From contig JAPHTP010000083.1 in the NCBI GenBank assembly GCA_026196875.1, positions 1 through 64,000 on the forward strand: a stretch of 64,000 nt of DNA, written 5' to 3'. The translations under genes were made by a program, and so were the position numbers. Source of the stretch: Kangiellaceae bacterium (GTDB lineage Bacteria; Pseudomonadota; Gammaproteobacteria; Enterobacterales; Kangiellaceae). Numbering within the stretch: the stretch's first letter is position 1; the number at the start of each line of letters is the position of its first letter. Below the pieces are notes generated by a model. It was not told the DNA's origin. It did not search any database and was given only the letters and a program-made list of their open reading frames with translations. Positions 17,974-26,206 of this stretch are shown one piece after another.

Positions 17974-18747
17974 TCAATTTTCTAAAGGTGTGCTTTTGAA
18001 AAATTCGACAATTATTCTATTATACGTTGGATGAATATGGATATCATTATGGCGAGCATTTCGAACCGTAATTTTTTGAAGTATTTCGCTAGAGAATAGT
18101 TCGGCTAACGCTTCACTATGTTTAACTGGGATCACTTGATCCTTTTCTGCTATCAATATTAATGTAGGAATATCTATACTGGCAGCTCGTTTATTGGATT
18201 CAAATCTATCCCTCGCCAGCCAAGAAATAGGAAAAATTGGATAGTGTGTTTTAGCCACTTCCACAATTGAATCATAAGGAGTGACTAAGGCGATCTTTTC
18301 TACTTCACGGTTCACCGCCACATAAGTAGCCACACCACTTCCTAAACTCCGACCAATCAATGATATCGATTGATGGATTGCAGTCACATGATCAAAAACG
18401 GCCAATGCATCTGTGTAGAGTGCGGCTTCAGTTGGCTCTCCAGAATTTAAACCGTACCCCCTATAAGGTATCAAATAAATAGTGTATTCAGGAAACCACC
18501 GATAAAAGTCGTTAATATTGGCTTCAATAGCCTCTGCGTTGCCTCCATAATAAATAATCGCCTTGGCGTTGCTGGGATTTAAAACCCAACCATTCAACAG
18601 TTGCCCTTTATTTTTTAGCTGTATGCTCTCAACGCCCGCTAGTGACTTTGAGCTTTGAGGAAAAAAGAGCAAGGAGCGCTGAAAAACGAACATCAATCCA
18701 CATAGCAATAGATAGACTAAAACTACAAAGATAATTAGCGATTTCAT
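17974..18747 (-). CDS. Membrane-anchored alpha/beta hydrolase
   Basis: The 257-residue protein has an N-terminal signal anchor (about 1-25) and a single alpha/beta hydrolase domain. The oxyanion strand IIYYGGNAEAI, the nucleophile elbow LIGRSLGSGVA (Ser134), the acid DQVIP (Asp near 203) and the catalytic His ARHNDIH (near 232) are in order. This resembles the FrsA/ABHD13-like group of bacterial serine hydrolases near the inner membrane. The substrate cannot be predicted. It lies 28 bases downstream of the acyltransferase gene on the same strand and may be co-transcribed. Confidence 0.85.
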   Translation of the reverse strand: MKSLIIFVVLVYLLLCGLMFVFQRSLLFFPQSSKSLAGVESIQLKNKGQLLNGWVLNPSNAKAIIYYGGNAEAIEANINDFYRWFPEYTIYLIPYRGYGLNSGEPTEAALYTDALAVFDHVTAIHQSISLIGRSLGSGVATYVAVNREVEKIALVTPYDSIVEVAKTHYPIFPISWLARDRFESNKRAASIDIPTLILIAEKDQVIPVKHSEALAELFSSEILQKITVRNARHNDIHIHPTYNRIIVEFFKSTPLEN

Positions 18748-18775
18748 TTTGCTCCTTTCTATTGGTTCAGGGGAT

Positions 18776-20023
18776 CTATTTTAAGAATTTGTAACGTTTA
18801 CCATTTAACAAGCTTCCTATTGGAGTACTTCGTACAATTAAAGTGTAGCTGATAATACCGATACCTAAAGTACCAAAAGAACTGATAATAAACTTAATCC
18901 ATAGATTCATCTCAATATCTAAAAGCCAATATTGAATGATAAATAAAAGTGGTAAGTGAATAATGTATACCCAATATGATGAGTCGGCAACATATCTAAA
19001 TAATTTACTTTCGGCATTAAGTAAAGATTTGCCATAAATCAGACAAACCAGCGTCATATATACTGCGACATAACATTCCAGAGCAGCAACGATTAGATGC
19101 TCAACGGAAAAGGATATTCCTTCAACGGCGATTTTCATCATATCTGCCAAGCTAATGACTATGGGCATTTGATAATAAAGATATGCATAACCAACTAAAC
19201 TAATGACAAATAATAAGGGCCCAAATCTTTCTATTTCTTTAAGTAATTCCTTCTTTTGATACGCCAGATATCCAAATAGGAAAAATAAACCATAAAATCC
19301 GAAAGACCAGAGTTCCGGATAAATTCTTTCCGGGGCAGGGTGTGGTGCAGTCTGAGTTAACAGTGCAGGTATCATTAATGCCGGTAATACTAACAAAATA
19401 AATGAAGGATTCATTATTTTATTCAGCCAGGCAGTTAGGTGAATTTTAGATTTATATATCACCGCAGCGGCAAGGTAAAACCAGCATAAGTTATATAAAA
19501 ACCACAAGTGTGTAGTACTAAACGGAGGCTGTGGCGCATCAGGGTTATTTTGCATCATTGCAATGAGCTTTAAAAATGGCGATTGGTTTTCGACATTCCC
19601 TAGAGCCCATCCAATGCCTATAATTAGGCTAATAAGAACCAAAGGTAAAAAGATAAAGAAAGGAAGTAATATTCTCTTGCTTCTATTTTTTAGCATTCCT
19701 CCAACACTGTACTTTTTTAATAGCATTAGAGTAAAAAAACCTGCAATAAAAAAGAACAAAGGCATCCGAAATAAATGAGTAAACCATGCAACTATATCTA
19801 TAGCAGACGAGGTTTGAGTATCAGCGGTCATCCAAAGCTGTCCCATCATTGGACTATAAGCTAAAGCTGCATGAAAAAATATTCCTAGCAACATTGCCAA
19901 AGCTCGTAGATTATCCATATAGTGGAACCGAGAAATTGACTGCTCTTCTATGATGTTTACGCTTTGCTGCGATTTAGTTTCTTCAGGGTGTACAACACCC
20001 TCGCTAACAATTGTCTGCGACAT
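18776..20023 (-). CDS. Acyltransferase-3 family (OpgC/MdoC-like) integral membrane protein
   Basis: The 415-residue protein has about ten transmembrane helices. The N-terminal motif YMDNLRALAMLLGIFFHA carries the conserved His of acyltransferase-3 proteins, and FRMPLFFFIAGFF and a later YWVYIIHLPLLF are also typical. OpgC/MdoC members add succinyl groups to periplasmic glucans, others modify exopolysaccharides or antibiotics; which applies here is unknown. An N-terminal cytoplasmic extension of about 30 residues precedes the first motif. It follows the GntR-ABC operon by about 70 bases on the same strand. Confidence 0.85.
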   Translation of the reverse strand: MSQTIVSEGVVHPEETKSQQSVNIIEEQSISRFHYMDNLRALAMLLGIFFHAALAYSPMMGQLWMTADTQTSSAIDIVAWFTHLFRMPLFFFIAGFFTLMLLKKYSVGGMLKNRSKRILLPFFIFLPLVLISLIIGIGWALGNVENQSPFLKLIAMMQNNPDAPQPPFSTTHLWFLYNLCWFYLAAAVIYKSKIHLTAWLNKIMNPSFILLVLPALMIPALLTQTAPHPAPERIYPELWSFGFYGLFFLFGYLAYQKKELLKEIERFGPLLFVISLVGYAYLYYQMPIVISLADMMKIAVEGISFSVEHLIVAALECYVAVYMTLVCLIYGKSLLNAESKLFRYVADSSYWVYIIHLPLLFIIQYWLLDIEMNLWIKFIISSFGTLGIGIISYTLIVRSTPIGSLLNGKRYKFLK

Positions 20024-20094
20024 AATGTATACCTCTTAAGGTGGTTAAGCGGCCAGGCTAACTCAATAAGTTAAAAAATGGCGAATGGATCTGT

Positions 20095-20769
20095 TCAGAG
20101 GAAAGATCTTTTCCTTGATTGAAAATAGAAAGTGATCATTATTAATAAAATAATAACTATTAGTTCGGCCAGTAAGAATGATATAGCTGTAGCATTCCAG
20201 ACGGGGATCTCACCCCACAAATGTTTTTTGATTTCGGAGAAACTACCTAACCAGAACATAAACAACGAAATCGAAATATTGCAAATCGCCATAGTTATCA
20301 CGGTGACGCCTTCAGACTCGAAAATAATAGCCACACTAAGAATTAACACATAAGCGACAAATAGTTCCGCGATGGTAATGGCGGCAAATGGAATCATTCC
20401 ATTGGGTAAATTTGAAGAGTTCCAAATTACCAGCATTATGACTGCAGCAATAAATCCCCAGGAAAATAGTGACAGTGATAAATTGGCAAATATTTTAGCT
20501 ATCGTATAGTCGCGAAAATTTACCGGTAAACTCATTATAAAAGGTAGAGTCTGCTCCTTTCGTTCGTGTATTACCGTGGTAAATACAAGATGGGTACCAA
20601 CGGTAGCAAACAAAGAGATTATTAATACCAATCCAACATAGAATGTGGCTTTATGGTCAATACTAAAAACAGCAGATGCAACTACGCCCGAAACTAAATA
20701 GATAATTAGCAAACTGCGATTTAAACGCCAATCCTTTAATACCAGACTTTTAATCATAGGAAGATTCAT
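20095..20769 (-). CDS. ABC-2 type transporter permease
   Basis: The 224-residue membrane protein has about six helices. It begins MNLPMIKSLVLKDWRLNRSLLI, the cytoplasmic start typical of ABC-2 permeases, and has the coupling region FTTVIHERKEQTLPFIMSLP. It is the membrane partner of the ATPase encoded immediately upstream (2-base gap). GntR-controlled ABC-2 units of this build export lipids, peptides or antibiotics in several bacteria; the cargo here is unknown. Confidence 0.87.
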   Translation of the reverse strand: MNLPMIKSLVLKDWRLNRSLLIIYLVSGVVASAVFSIDHKATFYVGLVLIISLFATVGTHLVFTTVIHERKEQTLPFIMSLPVNFRDYTIAKIFANLSLSLFSWGFIAAVIMLVIWNSSNLPNGMIPFAAITIAELFVAYVLILSVAIIFESEGVTVITMAICNISISLFMFWLGSFSEIKKHLWGEIPVWNATAISFLLAELIVIILLIMITFYFQSRKRSFL

Positions 20770-20771
20770 AG

Positions 20772-21662
20772 TTATTCTCCTCCTCTGCTAGAAAAAACTT
20801 CAGCGACGAATATTTCTTCGAGAGACAAACTTTCAACACTGGAAATCGAAGCACCGAAGCCTTTTAACAATTGAATAAACGACTCGTTAAATTTATTTGT
20901 GGTGACTACAGCGACTCTTCCACTTCGCTTAACATCTACTAAGTGATTTATCGAATTAAGATCTTTTTCTGAATCGATTTCAATTCGAACACGACGCCAT
21001 TCCTCCAGAAAGGTTTCCTTATCTTTAGAGTTGACCACTCTACCGCGATCGATGAAGGTAATTTTATCTGATAATTGCTCTATATCTTGGGTGTTGTGGG
21101 ACGAGAACAAAATACTTCGATCTTCATCCATCATCACATCCATTAGTTCACGTAATGTTTCTTGCCTTGCTACGGGATCTAACCCAGTTGTAGGTTCATC
21201 CAATACTAATAATTTTGGTCGTCTCGCGAGAACTAATAGCAAATTAGCTTTGACACGTTGTCCATGTGAAAGGCCTTTGATTTTTTGCTCAGGAATAAGG
21301 TCAAACCTTTTGATAAGCGTTTTGACGTATGAATCATCCCAACCAGGAAATAGAGATTTCATATAATCGATATGCCACTGCAAGCTCATATTTTTATATA
21401 AACGCATATCCTCTGAGGCAAAACCAATTTTCCATTTAGCTAGTGCAGCCTCTTTTAACATATCATGTCCCAGAACTTGGACATTGCCACCCTGCGGAAC
21501 AAGAAGTCCCATTAAGATACGAATAGTCGTCGACTTTCCTGCACCGTTTGGACCAATTAATCCCAATATGCTCCCCGCTTCTAACTCAAGATTGATTCCT
21601 GACAAATTAAAATGGGAATAACTTTGGCACACATTATTAAGTTCTATTGCTAGGTTAGACAT
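20772..21662 (-). CDS. ABC transporter ATP-binding protein
   Basis: The 296-residue nucleotide-binding subunit has Walker A GPNGAGKST near 36-44, an ABC signature variant LSHGQRVKANLLL, Walker B LLVLDEPTTGLDP and the H-loop SSHNT. A C-terminal extension of about 80 residues (after 220) resembles the regulatory tail of export-type ATPases. It is the middle gene of a GntR-ATPase-permease operon with gaps of 5 and 2 bases. Confidence 0.95.
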   Translation of the reverse strand: MSNLAIELNNVCQSYSHFNLSGINLELEAGSILGLIGPNGAGKSTTIRILMGLLVPQGGNVQVLGHDMLKEAALAKWKIGFASEDMRLYKNMSLQWHIDYMKSLFPGWDDSYVKTLIKRFDLIPEQKIKGLSHGQRVKANLLLVLARRPKLLVLDEPTTGLDPVARQETLRELMDVMMDEDRSILFSSHNTQDIEQLSDKITFIDRGRVVNSKDKETFLEEWRRVRIEIDSEKDLNSINHLVDVKRSGRVAVVTTNKFNESFIQLLKGFGASISSVESLSLEEIFVAEVFSSRGGE

Positions 21663-21667
21663 AACTT

Positions 21668-22069
21668 CTACTCACTTCTATCAACGTTCTGCAAATGTTT
21701 ACTCGCAAGGCTTCCTAACCTATCGAGTAATTCATCTACGGATATGCCTAGTGCATTTGCTTTCTTTAAAGCCTCAACTAAATGTACGTCGATTTCCTGC
21801 TCTCTAATTTTCAAGCTCATATTCTCACCACTAGATACAAATGACCCTTTACCTTGTTGAGTTACAATAACTCCCTGGTTTTCCAGTTCTTGATACGCGC
21901 GCTTCACGGTAATAACACTAACTTTCAAGGTCACCGCGAACTCTCGAATGGAAGGCAGCTTAAACCCTTGCTGCCAATCCCCCACTGCAATCTTATTTTT
22001 TATCTGTTCGATGATCTGCAAATACATTGGCCGACCATCGGTTTGCGAAAGTAGAAAATGCGACTCCAT
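21668..22069 (-). CDS. GntR-family (YtrA-type) transcriptional regulator
   Basis: The short regulator of about 133 residues has an N-terminal GntR winged helix (PMYLQIIEQIKNKI, then LPSIREFAVTLKVSVITVKRAYQEL and the wing GKGSFVS) and only a small helical C-terminus of about 50 residues, the size that defines the YtrA subgroup. Such regulators normally repress the ABC genes they precede, as here. The ATG at 22069 was chosen; an in-frame GTG at 22084 is possible, and neither has a strong ribosome site. Confidence 0.9.
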   Translation of the reverse strand: MESHFLLSQTDGRPMYLQIIEQIKNKIAVGDWQQGFKLPSIREFAVTLKVSVITVKRAYQELENQGVIVTQQGKGSFVSSGENMSLKIREQEIDVHLVEALKKANALGISVDELLDRLGSLASKHLQNVDRSE

Positions 22070-22090
22070 AAACTCAGCAAACACCTTTTT

Positions 22091-22165
22091 TACTGTATGT
22101 TTTTATATGTACAACCGAATACTGTACATATCGTATATACACAGTATACACACATATACACACTG
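22091..22165. promoter_or_regulatory. AT-rich operator/promoter region of the GntR-ABC operon
   Basis: Repeated TACTGT (22091, 22120) and its complement ACAGTA (22141) form an inverted repeat TACTGT-N15-ACAGTA (22120-22146), overlapped by GTATA-N7-TATAC (22133-22149) and more TATACAC repeats. It lies 20-100 bases before the GntR start and is a good candidate for autoregulation. Confidence 0.5.
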
Positions 22166-22374
22166 ATCAAGCCATTTTGTACAAAATTTGCTCTACTCTA
22201 CTTAAGTCTCGGATTTTTAACGTAAAGTGAAGAAAATTTAACGTAGTCTATCGGAGATCTTCGATAATATGAAAGTTAGACAGGATTAGATGACGGGCCT
22301 AATAATAGATGATCGCGTATAGTATGAGTGGTAGAGTCGCAATGGTCGTGAATGCTCAAAATTGAATTATTAAG

Positions 22375-23079
22375 ATGGTTATATTGCTTCGAAAAATATA
22401 CTTAGCACTGCTTATATTGCTCACTTCAACGCATATTTCTGCAGCTGAAGAGCAAAGACAATTTGGTATGTTGCTATTAGGTGGCGATGGGCATTTGTTT
22501 GCTTCGCACATTATTCAATGGGAAGAAAAAAACAACTTTCAAGCTTTCTTGGAAGTCAAGCTTGCCGATCTAAAGACCCACCAGACAATTGCCAGAAAAG
22601 TTGAAAACAACCAGCAGATCTACACACTAGTTCCTAAAAAGCTAAATAAGACGGATCTCAAATCCGGCGAAGAATTTGACGTAAAAATCGATGTCTTTAA
22701 GGGGCAGTTTGATAACGCAGGAAAGAGAATCCTTGAGTCTACCGATGCCTCAATGAGAAGTTTATTCTATCGCCAAATACATAAAGCAAAAAAAGATAAA
22801 AAGAAAAAATACTCCAAATTTGAAAAATACTATGCCATCCAGAGTGGCAAGAAAACCTTCCTATTTAATCGAGTTACAGATTACCGTCCGTTTGAACACG
22901 TGGTTATTGCAAACAATCAATGCGCAATGAAAAACAAATCACTTGAAGTAAGAATGCTCAAATCCAAATCCCAGCCGACTTACAGTGGCTCATTAGAAAG
23001 CTTAAAAGCAATCGCAGATAAATATGATTTAAATGATTTAAGAACTATCTACTTAAACAAGAAGAAAAAGAGTTGGTAG
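22375..23079 (+). CDS. Hypothetical exported protein
   Basis: I do not recognise the family. The 234-residue protein has a clear signal peptide (about 1-24, ending HISAA), then a mature part starting EEQRQFGMLLLGGDGHLFASH. Lys-rich stretches occur near 140-150 (KAKKDKKKKYSKF) and at the C-terminus (KKKKSW), giving a basic protein probably residing in the periplasm. A single Cys lies in NNQCAMKNK. The gene stands alone and ends inside a hairpin shared with the convergent XRE gene. Confidence 0.7.
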   Translation: MVILLRKIYLALLILLTSTHISAAEEQRQFGMLLLGGDGHLFASHIIQWEEKNNFQAFLEVKLADLKTHQTIARKVENNQQIYTLVPKKLNKTDLKSGEEFDVKIDVFKGQFDNAGKRILESTDASMRSLFYRQIHKAKKDKKKKYSKFEKYYAIQSGKKTFLFNRVTDYRPFEHVVIANNQCAMKNKSLEVRMLKSKSQPTYSGSLESLKAIADKYDLNDLRTIYLNKKKKSW

Positions 23080-23096
23080 ACCACCAACCAACTCTT
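23068..23096. terminator. Bidirectional hairpin between convergent genes
   Basis: AAGAGTTGGT (23068-23077) pairs perfectly with ACCAACTCTT (23087-23096), with a 9-base loop. It overlaps the stop codon of the plus-strand gene and ends 2 bases before the stop of the minus-strand XRE gene. Confidence 0.75.
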
Positions 23097-23098
23097 GT

Positions 23099-23806
23099 TC
23101 ATATTGAATTGTCAGACCTTGCCATTTGTTCCGTTAACATCTTTTCCATCTTTCTCTTGAACGGGCGAAACCAGAACTCAACAAATATAACAGCGTAAAT
23201 CAGAGGCTTTAGGATAATCGCCACAGCCATCGAAGTTGAACCAAATGATTCAGGGCTGTGAATGGCGAGTGTGATCCCCGTGACCAATGATGCAACACAA
23301 CCGACTATGTAAGCGTTGTTGATGGTCACTTTTGATTGCATAATCAATTCGCTGAGATTAGGTGCGTAGCTAGGGTATTTAACAATCCAGGATGTCTTAT
23401 CAAATAACTGATAAGTTTTACTAGCCCCAAATGTCATGATAGACAGACACACAGTCAAACCAATAACAATAGCGAAACTCGCAAGTTCCCACTTTCCATT
23501 TGTTCCGGTGAGTAATACAACTGCAGGAATTGCCAGGCCCAAAATAAATAGCCCAAATGCACCGCTCCAATCCGTTCTAAAGCCCACTTCTTGATTAATC
23601 GGCGCCTTATCCTCATTTTTAGATAGTTCAGCTGGAGAGACATCAAAGGCCGTAGCTAAAGCGACCTTAGAATCTAATGAACAATTACCGTCTTTCTCAA
23701 TTCGTTGAATTGTTCGCTCACTTAATCCACAAATTGCCGCGAGTTTTTCTTGCGACCAACCACGCTGTCTTCGTAGCTCGACCACTTTTTCACTTGATAC
23801 AGACAA
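23099..23806 (-). CDS. XRE-family transcriptional regulator with four membrane helices
   Basis: The 235-residue protein has an N-terminal HTH_3 domain (VELRRQRGWSQEKLAAICGLSERTIQRIEKD, about 8-60), then about four transmembrane helices (from residue about 80 to 215). This is a membrane-bound one-component regulator, so the signal is probably sensed in or at the membrane. The start is a TTG with AGGGA at 6 bases; no ATG is available nearby. Four 11-bp-spaced repeats lie 66-110 bases upstream and are the likely binding site. The protein sits between the ABC region and ruvA. Confidence 0.85.
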   Translation of the reverse strand: MSVSSEKVVELRRQRGWSQEKLAAICGLSERTIQRIEKDGNCSLDSKVALATAFDVSPAELSKNEDKAPINQEVGFRTDWSGAFGLFILGLAIPAVVLLTGTNGKWELASFAIVIGLTVCLSIMTFGASKTYQLFDKTSWIVKYPSYAPNLSELIMQSKVTINNAYIVGCVASLVTGITLAIHSPESFGSTSMAVAIILKPLIYAVIFVEFWFRPFKRKMEKMLTEQMARSDNSI

Positions 23807-23871
23807 AATTCTTCCCTCTCTAATAACGACTAAAGTTACTGGGGAATTTAGATAAGTTGCAGATAGTTAAC

Positions 23872-23915
23872 CACGACAAAATCCCGACCATTTCACGACA
23901 GTCTCACGACAATCG
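23872..23915. promoter_or_regulatory. Four 11-bp-period direct repeats (CACGACA-N4), candidate operator
   Basis: Copies start at 23872, 23883 (degenerate, CCCGACC), 23894 and 23905, exactly one helical turn apart. On the minus strand, which is the coding strand of the XRE regulator starting at 23806, they read TGTCGTG. Same-face direct repeats in this position suggest cooperative binding of a regulator, most simply the XRE protein itself. Confidence 0.6.
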
Positions 23916-23954
23916 TTCAAAAAGAAATAAAATTCTATGTAAATTAGCAACTTA

Positions 23955-24563
23955 CTACATCATATTTTTTAGAGCGAGACGAATCAATGTGGCTGGAGGT
24001 AAAGAGTCATCTTCCAACTTACTGATCGCCTTGCTTGCTTCAGCAGGCTTGTATCCCAGTGCGACCAGGCCGCTAATCGCTTCCTGTACATATGCATTTC
24101 CACTTGAAGCCACTGGGGTTGGAGAGACTTCTCCAGTAGAAACAGGCGCTTCCACCTGCCAGTCTTTTAAACGGTCCTTCATTTCAATGATCAATCTTTC
24201 AGCAGTCTTTTTACCAACTCCCGGAATTTTAACCAACGTCGATGCTTCTCCGTGGTGCACGTTTTGTACAAATTCGATTGCGCTCATCGCCGAAAGAATA
24301 GCTAAGGCTAACTTGGGCCCGACACCATTCACCTTGATCAGCTCGCGAAACAACTTTCGTTCCTCTAAACTATAAAAAGCAAACAAGGTATGCGCATTTT
24401 CGCTAACTGAAAGGTGGGTATGCAGAACTACTTTTTGTCCTACTTCTGGTAAATTGTATATGGTATTCATCGGTGCTTGGCATTCATAACCAACGCCATT
24501 GCAATCAACTAAAATAAAGGGAGGTTGTTTTTCTAAGAGCGTTCCGCTTAATCTTCCGATCAT
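23955..24563 (-). CDS. ruvA: Holliday junction DNA helicase subunit RuvA
   Basis: The 202-residue junction-recognition subunit is of normal length: an N-terminal OB domain (MIGRLSGTLLEKQPPFILVDCNGVGYE), two helix-hairpin-helix motifs (LIKVNGVGPKLALAIL and LVKIPGVGKKTAERLI) and the C-terminal domain III that contacts RuvB (AISGLVALGYKPAEASKAI). It lies 96 bases after ruvC. ruvB is absent downstream, where an XRE regulator follows instead. Confidence 0.98.
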   Translation of the reverse strand: MIGRLSGTLLEKQPPFILVDCNGVGYECQAPMNTIYNLPEVGQKVVLHTHLSVSENAHTLFAFYSLEERKLFRELIKVNGVGPKLALAILSAMSAIEFVQNVHHGEASTLVKIPGVGKKTAERLIIEMKDRLKDWQVEAPVSTGEVSPTPVASSGNAYVQEAISGLVALGYKPAEASKAISKLEDDSLPPATLIRLALKNMM

Positions 24564-24659
24564 CTATTTTCACTTTTTATTTGATTTGTTTTTAAGTACT
24601 TTTGTCTTTACGTGTTTTTGTCTTTATGTACTTATGCTCGATCACTGAGTTTAAATATT

Positions 24660-25178
24660 TTACCTAAGCCGGCCACGTACAGTACGCTTCGCCCCGGCTT
24701 GAAACAATGCACTTTGTAAAGCGTGGCCATGGCAAATTGCAACTGCAAGTCCATCCGCCGCATCAGCTTGGGGAGTAGCACTCAATCCTAGCAGGCTTGT
24801 CACCATATGCTGAACTTGTGCTTTGTCAGCGCCACCGGTACCAACAACTGACTGTTTGATCTGCCTCGCGGAATACTCCGCCACCACTAAAGCGTGTTGG
24901 GCCATAGCCACCATGGCTGCACCACGGGCTTGGCCTAGCTTCAGTGCAGAATCAGCATTTTTTGCCATAAACACTTGTTCAATAGCAGCTTCGCTTGGCT
25001 TGTACTCTTGAACAACTTCCGCAATGCAGGAGTAAATCTGATTAAGGCGGTCAGATAAAATTCCGTCTTTAACCCGTATGCAACCGCTCGCTACGTATTC
25101 TACTTTTCTTCCTTCCATACGAACCACACCGAAGCCGGTGATCCGAGAACCTGGGTCTATTCCGAGAATTATGGGCAT
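24660..25178 (-). CDS. ruvC: Crossover junction endodeoxyribonuclease RuvC
   Basis: RuvC resolves Holliday junctions by paired nicks. The 172-residue sequence has the RNase H-like fold with the acidic residues expected at the active site: Asp in [12 protein letters not shown] (residue 8), Glu in [11 protein letters not shown] and the Asp pair in [16 protein letters not shown]. It starts about 80 bases after a terminator that follows yebC, so it probably has its own promoter. Confidence 0.98.
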   Translation of the reverse strand: MPIILGIDPGSRITGFGVVRMEGRKVEYVASGCIRVKDGILSDRLNQIYSCIAEVVQEYKPSEAAIEQVFMAKNADSALKLGQARGAAMVAMAQHALVVAEYSARQIKQSVVGTGGADKAQVQHMVTSLLGLSATPQADAADGLAVAICHGHALQSALFQAGAKRTVRGRLR

Positions 25179-25263
25179 GGACGACTTTATATCAATGAAC
25201 TACACACCTAACGAATATACCACATTGTGATCAGCCGGGTAACGAGGTGTTCGAATTATAAAA

Positions 25264-25286
25264 AAGGCGAACAACTCGTTCGCCTT
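25264..25286 (-). terminator. Intrinsic terminator downstream of yebC
   Basis: AAGGCGAAC (25264-25272) pairs perfectly with GTTCGCCTT (25278-25286), loop AACTC. The A-run at 25259-25265 becomes the U-run in minus-strand RNA. It separates yebC from ruvC. Confidence 0.88.
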
Positions 25287-25308
25287 AAATTAATCGATTA
25301 AATTCTAG

Positions 25309-26052
25309 CTATAGTTGCTCGTAAGCCTCAGCAGGAATGTTTGCGTTGTGATATACATTCTGAGTATCATCCAGATCATCAAGACGGTCGATAAGAGTTA
25401 ATACTTTCACCGCTGTATCTACATCAATATCCGCATGAGTTGAAGGTAACATAGTTACTTCACCGGCTTCAGGTTGCAGACCTTTTTCTACCAGCGCCTC
25501 TTTAACATTCATAAAGTCTTCGGGCGAAGTTAATACTTCAAAAGAGCCATCTTCATGATTAACAATATCATCAGCACCTGCTTCCAGCGCTTCTTCCATC
25601 AATGTATCTTCATCAACTTCAGATGAGAAAACTAGCTGTCCTTTCCTTTCAAATAAATAGGCAACCGAACCAGAAGCTGCTAGTTCGCAACCAGATTTCG
25701 AAAATGCATGTCTTACTTCTGCAACGGTGCGGTTTTTATTGTCAGTCAAACAGTCAACCAATACTGCAACACCACCAGAAGCATAACCTTCATAAACCAA
25801 ATTTTCGTAATCATCTCCTTCCGCCGTTCCTGCACCACGTGCAATTGCTTTATCAACGGTGTCACGCTTCATATTAGCACCAAGCGCTTTATCGATGACC
25901 GCACGTAACGAAGGATTGTCATCTGGGTTAGGACCACCAGATTTTGCCGCCACTACGAGCTCACGAATAATCTTAGTAAATACTTTTCCGCGTTTTGCAT
26001 CTTGGGCAGCTTTTCGGTGTTTAATGTTAGCCCACTTACTATGTCCTGCCAT
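25309..26052 (-). CDS. yebC: YebC/TACO1-family protein
   Basis: The 247-residue protein begins with the family signature [22 protein letters not shown] and continues with [18 protein letters not shown] and [10 protein letters not shown]. YebC-type proteins act as DNA-binding regulators or as translation factors on proline-rich sequences (TACO1 in mitochondria). Placement between aspS and ruvC is the common gammaproteobacterial order. It ends before a strong terminator. Confidence 0.97.
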   Translation of the reverse strand: MAGHSKWANIKHRKAAQDAKRGKVFTKIIRELVVAAKSGGPNPDDNPSLRAVIDKALGANMKRDTVDKAIARGAGTAEGDDYENLVYEGYASGGVAVLVDCLTDNKNRTVAEVRHAFSKSGCELAASGSVAYLFERKGQLVFSSEVDEDTLMEEALEAGADDIVNHEDGSFEVLTSPEDFMNVKEALVEKGLQPEAGEVTMLPSTHADIDVDTAVKVLTLIDRLDDLDDTQNVYHNANIPAEAYEQL

Positions 26053-26092
26053 TGGTATACTCCAATTTACTTTATTTCAGGTTTTGTATTTC

Positions 26093-26196
26093 TGTAGGAG
26101 AACGAACTCCGGCACGAAGAAATATTGAGTGTTTACAACAAGCCGCTAGATTTCTATTCGTAAACACCGTTTCGCGGCTCAGAAGCTTCTCCTACA
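26093..26196. repeat. REPIN-like inverted REP doublet between aspS and yebC
   Basis: TGTAGGAGAA (26093-26102) is repeated inverted as TTCTCCTACA (26187-26196), 104 bp end to end. TGTAGGAG heads are typical of gammaproteobacterial REP sequences, and two inverted REPs of about 100 bp make a REPIN. Inside, GTGTTTAC/GTAAACAC (26129-26136, 26160-26167) and AGCCGC/GCGGCT (26141-26146, 26174-26179) interleave, so they could form a pseudoknot or alternative stems. Confidence 0.7.
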
Positions 26197-26206
26197 ACGT
26201 TATTAT

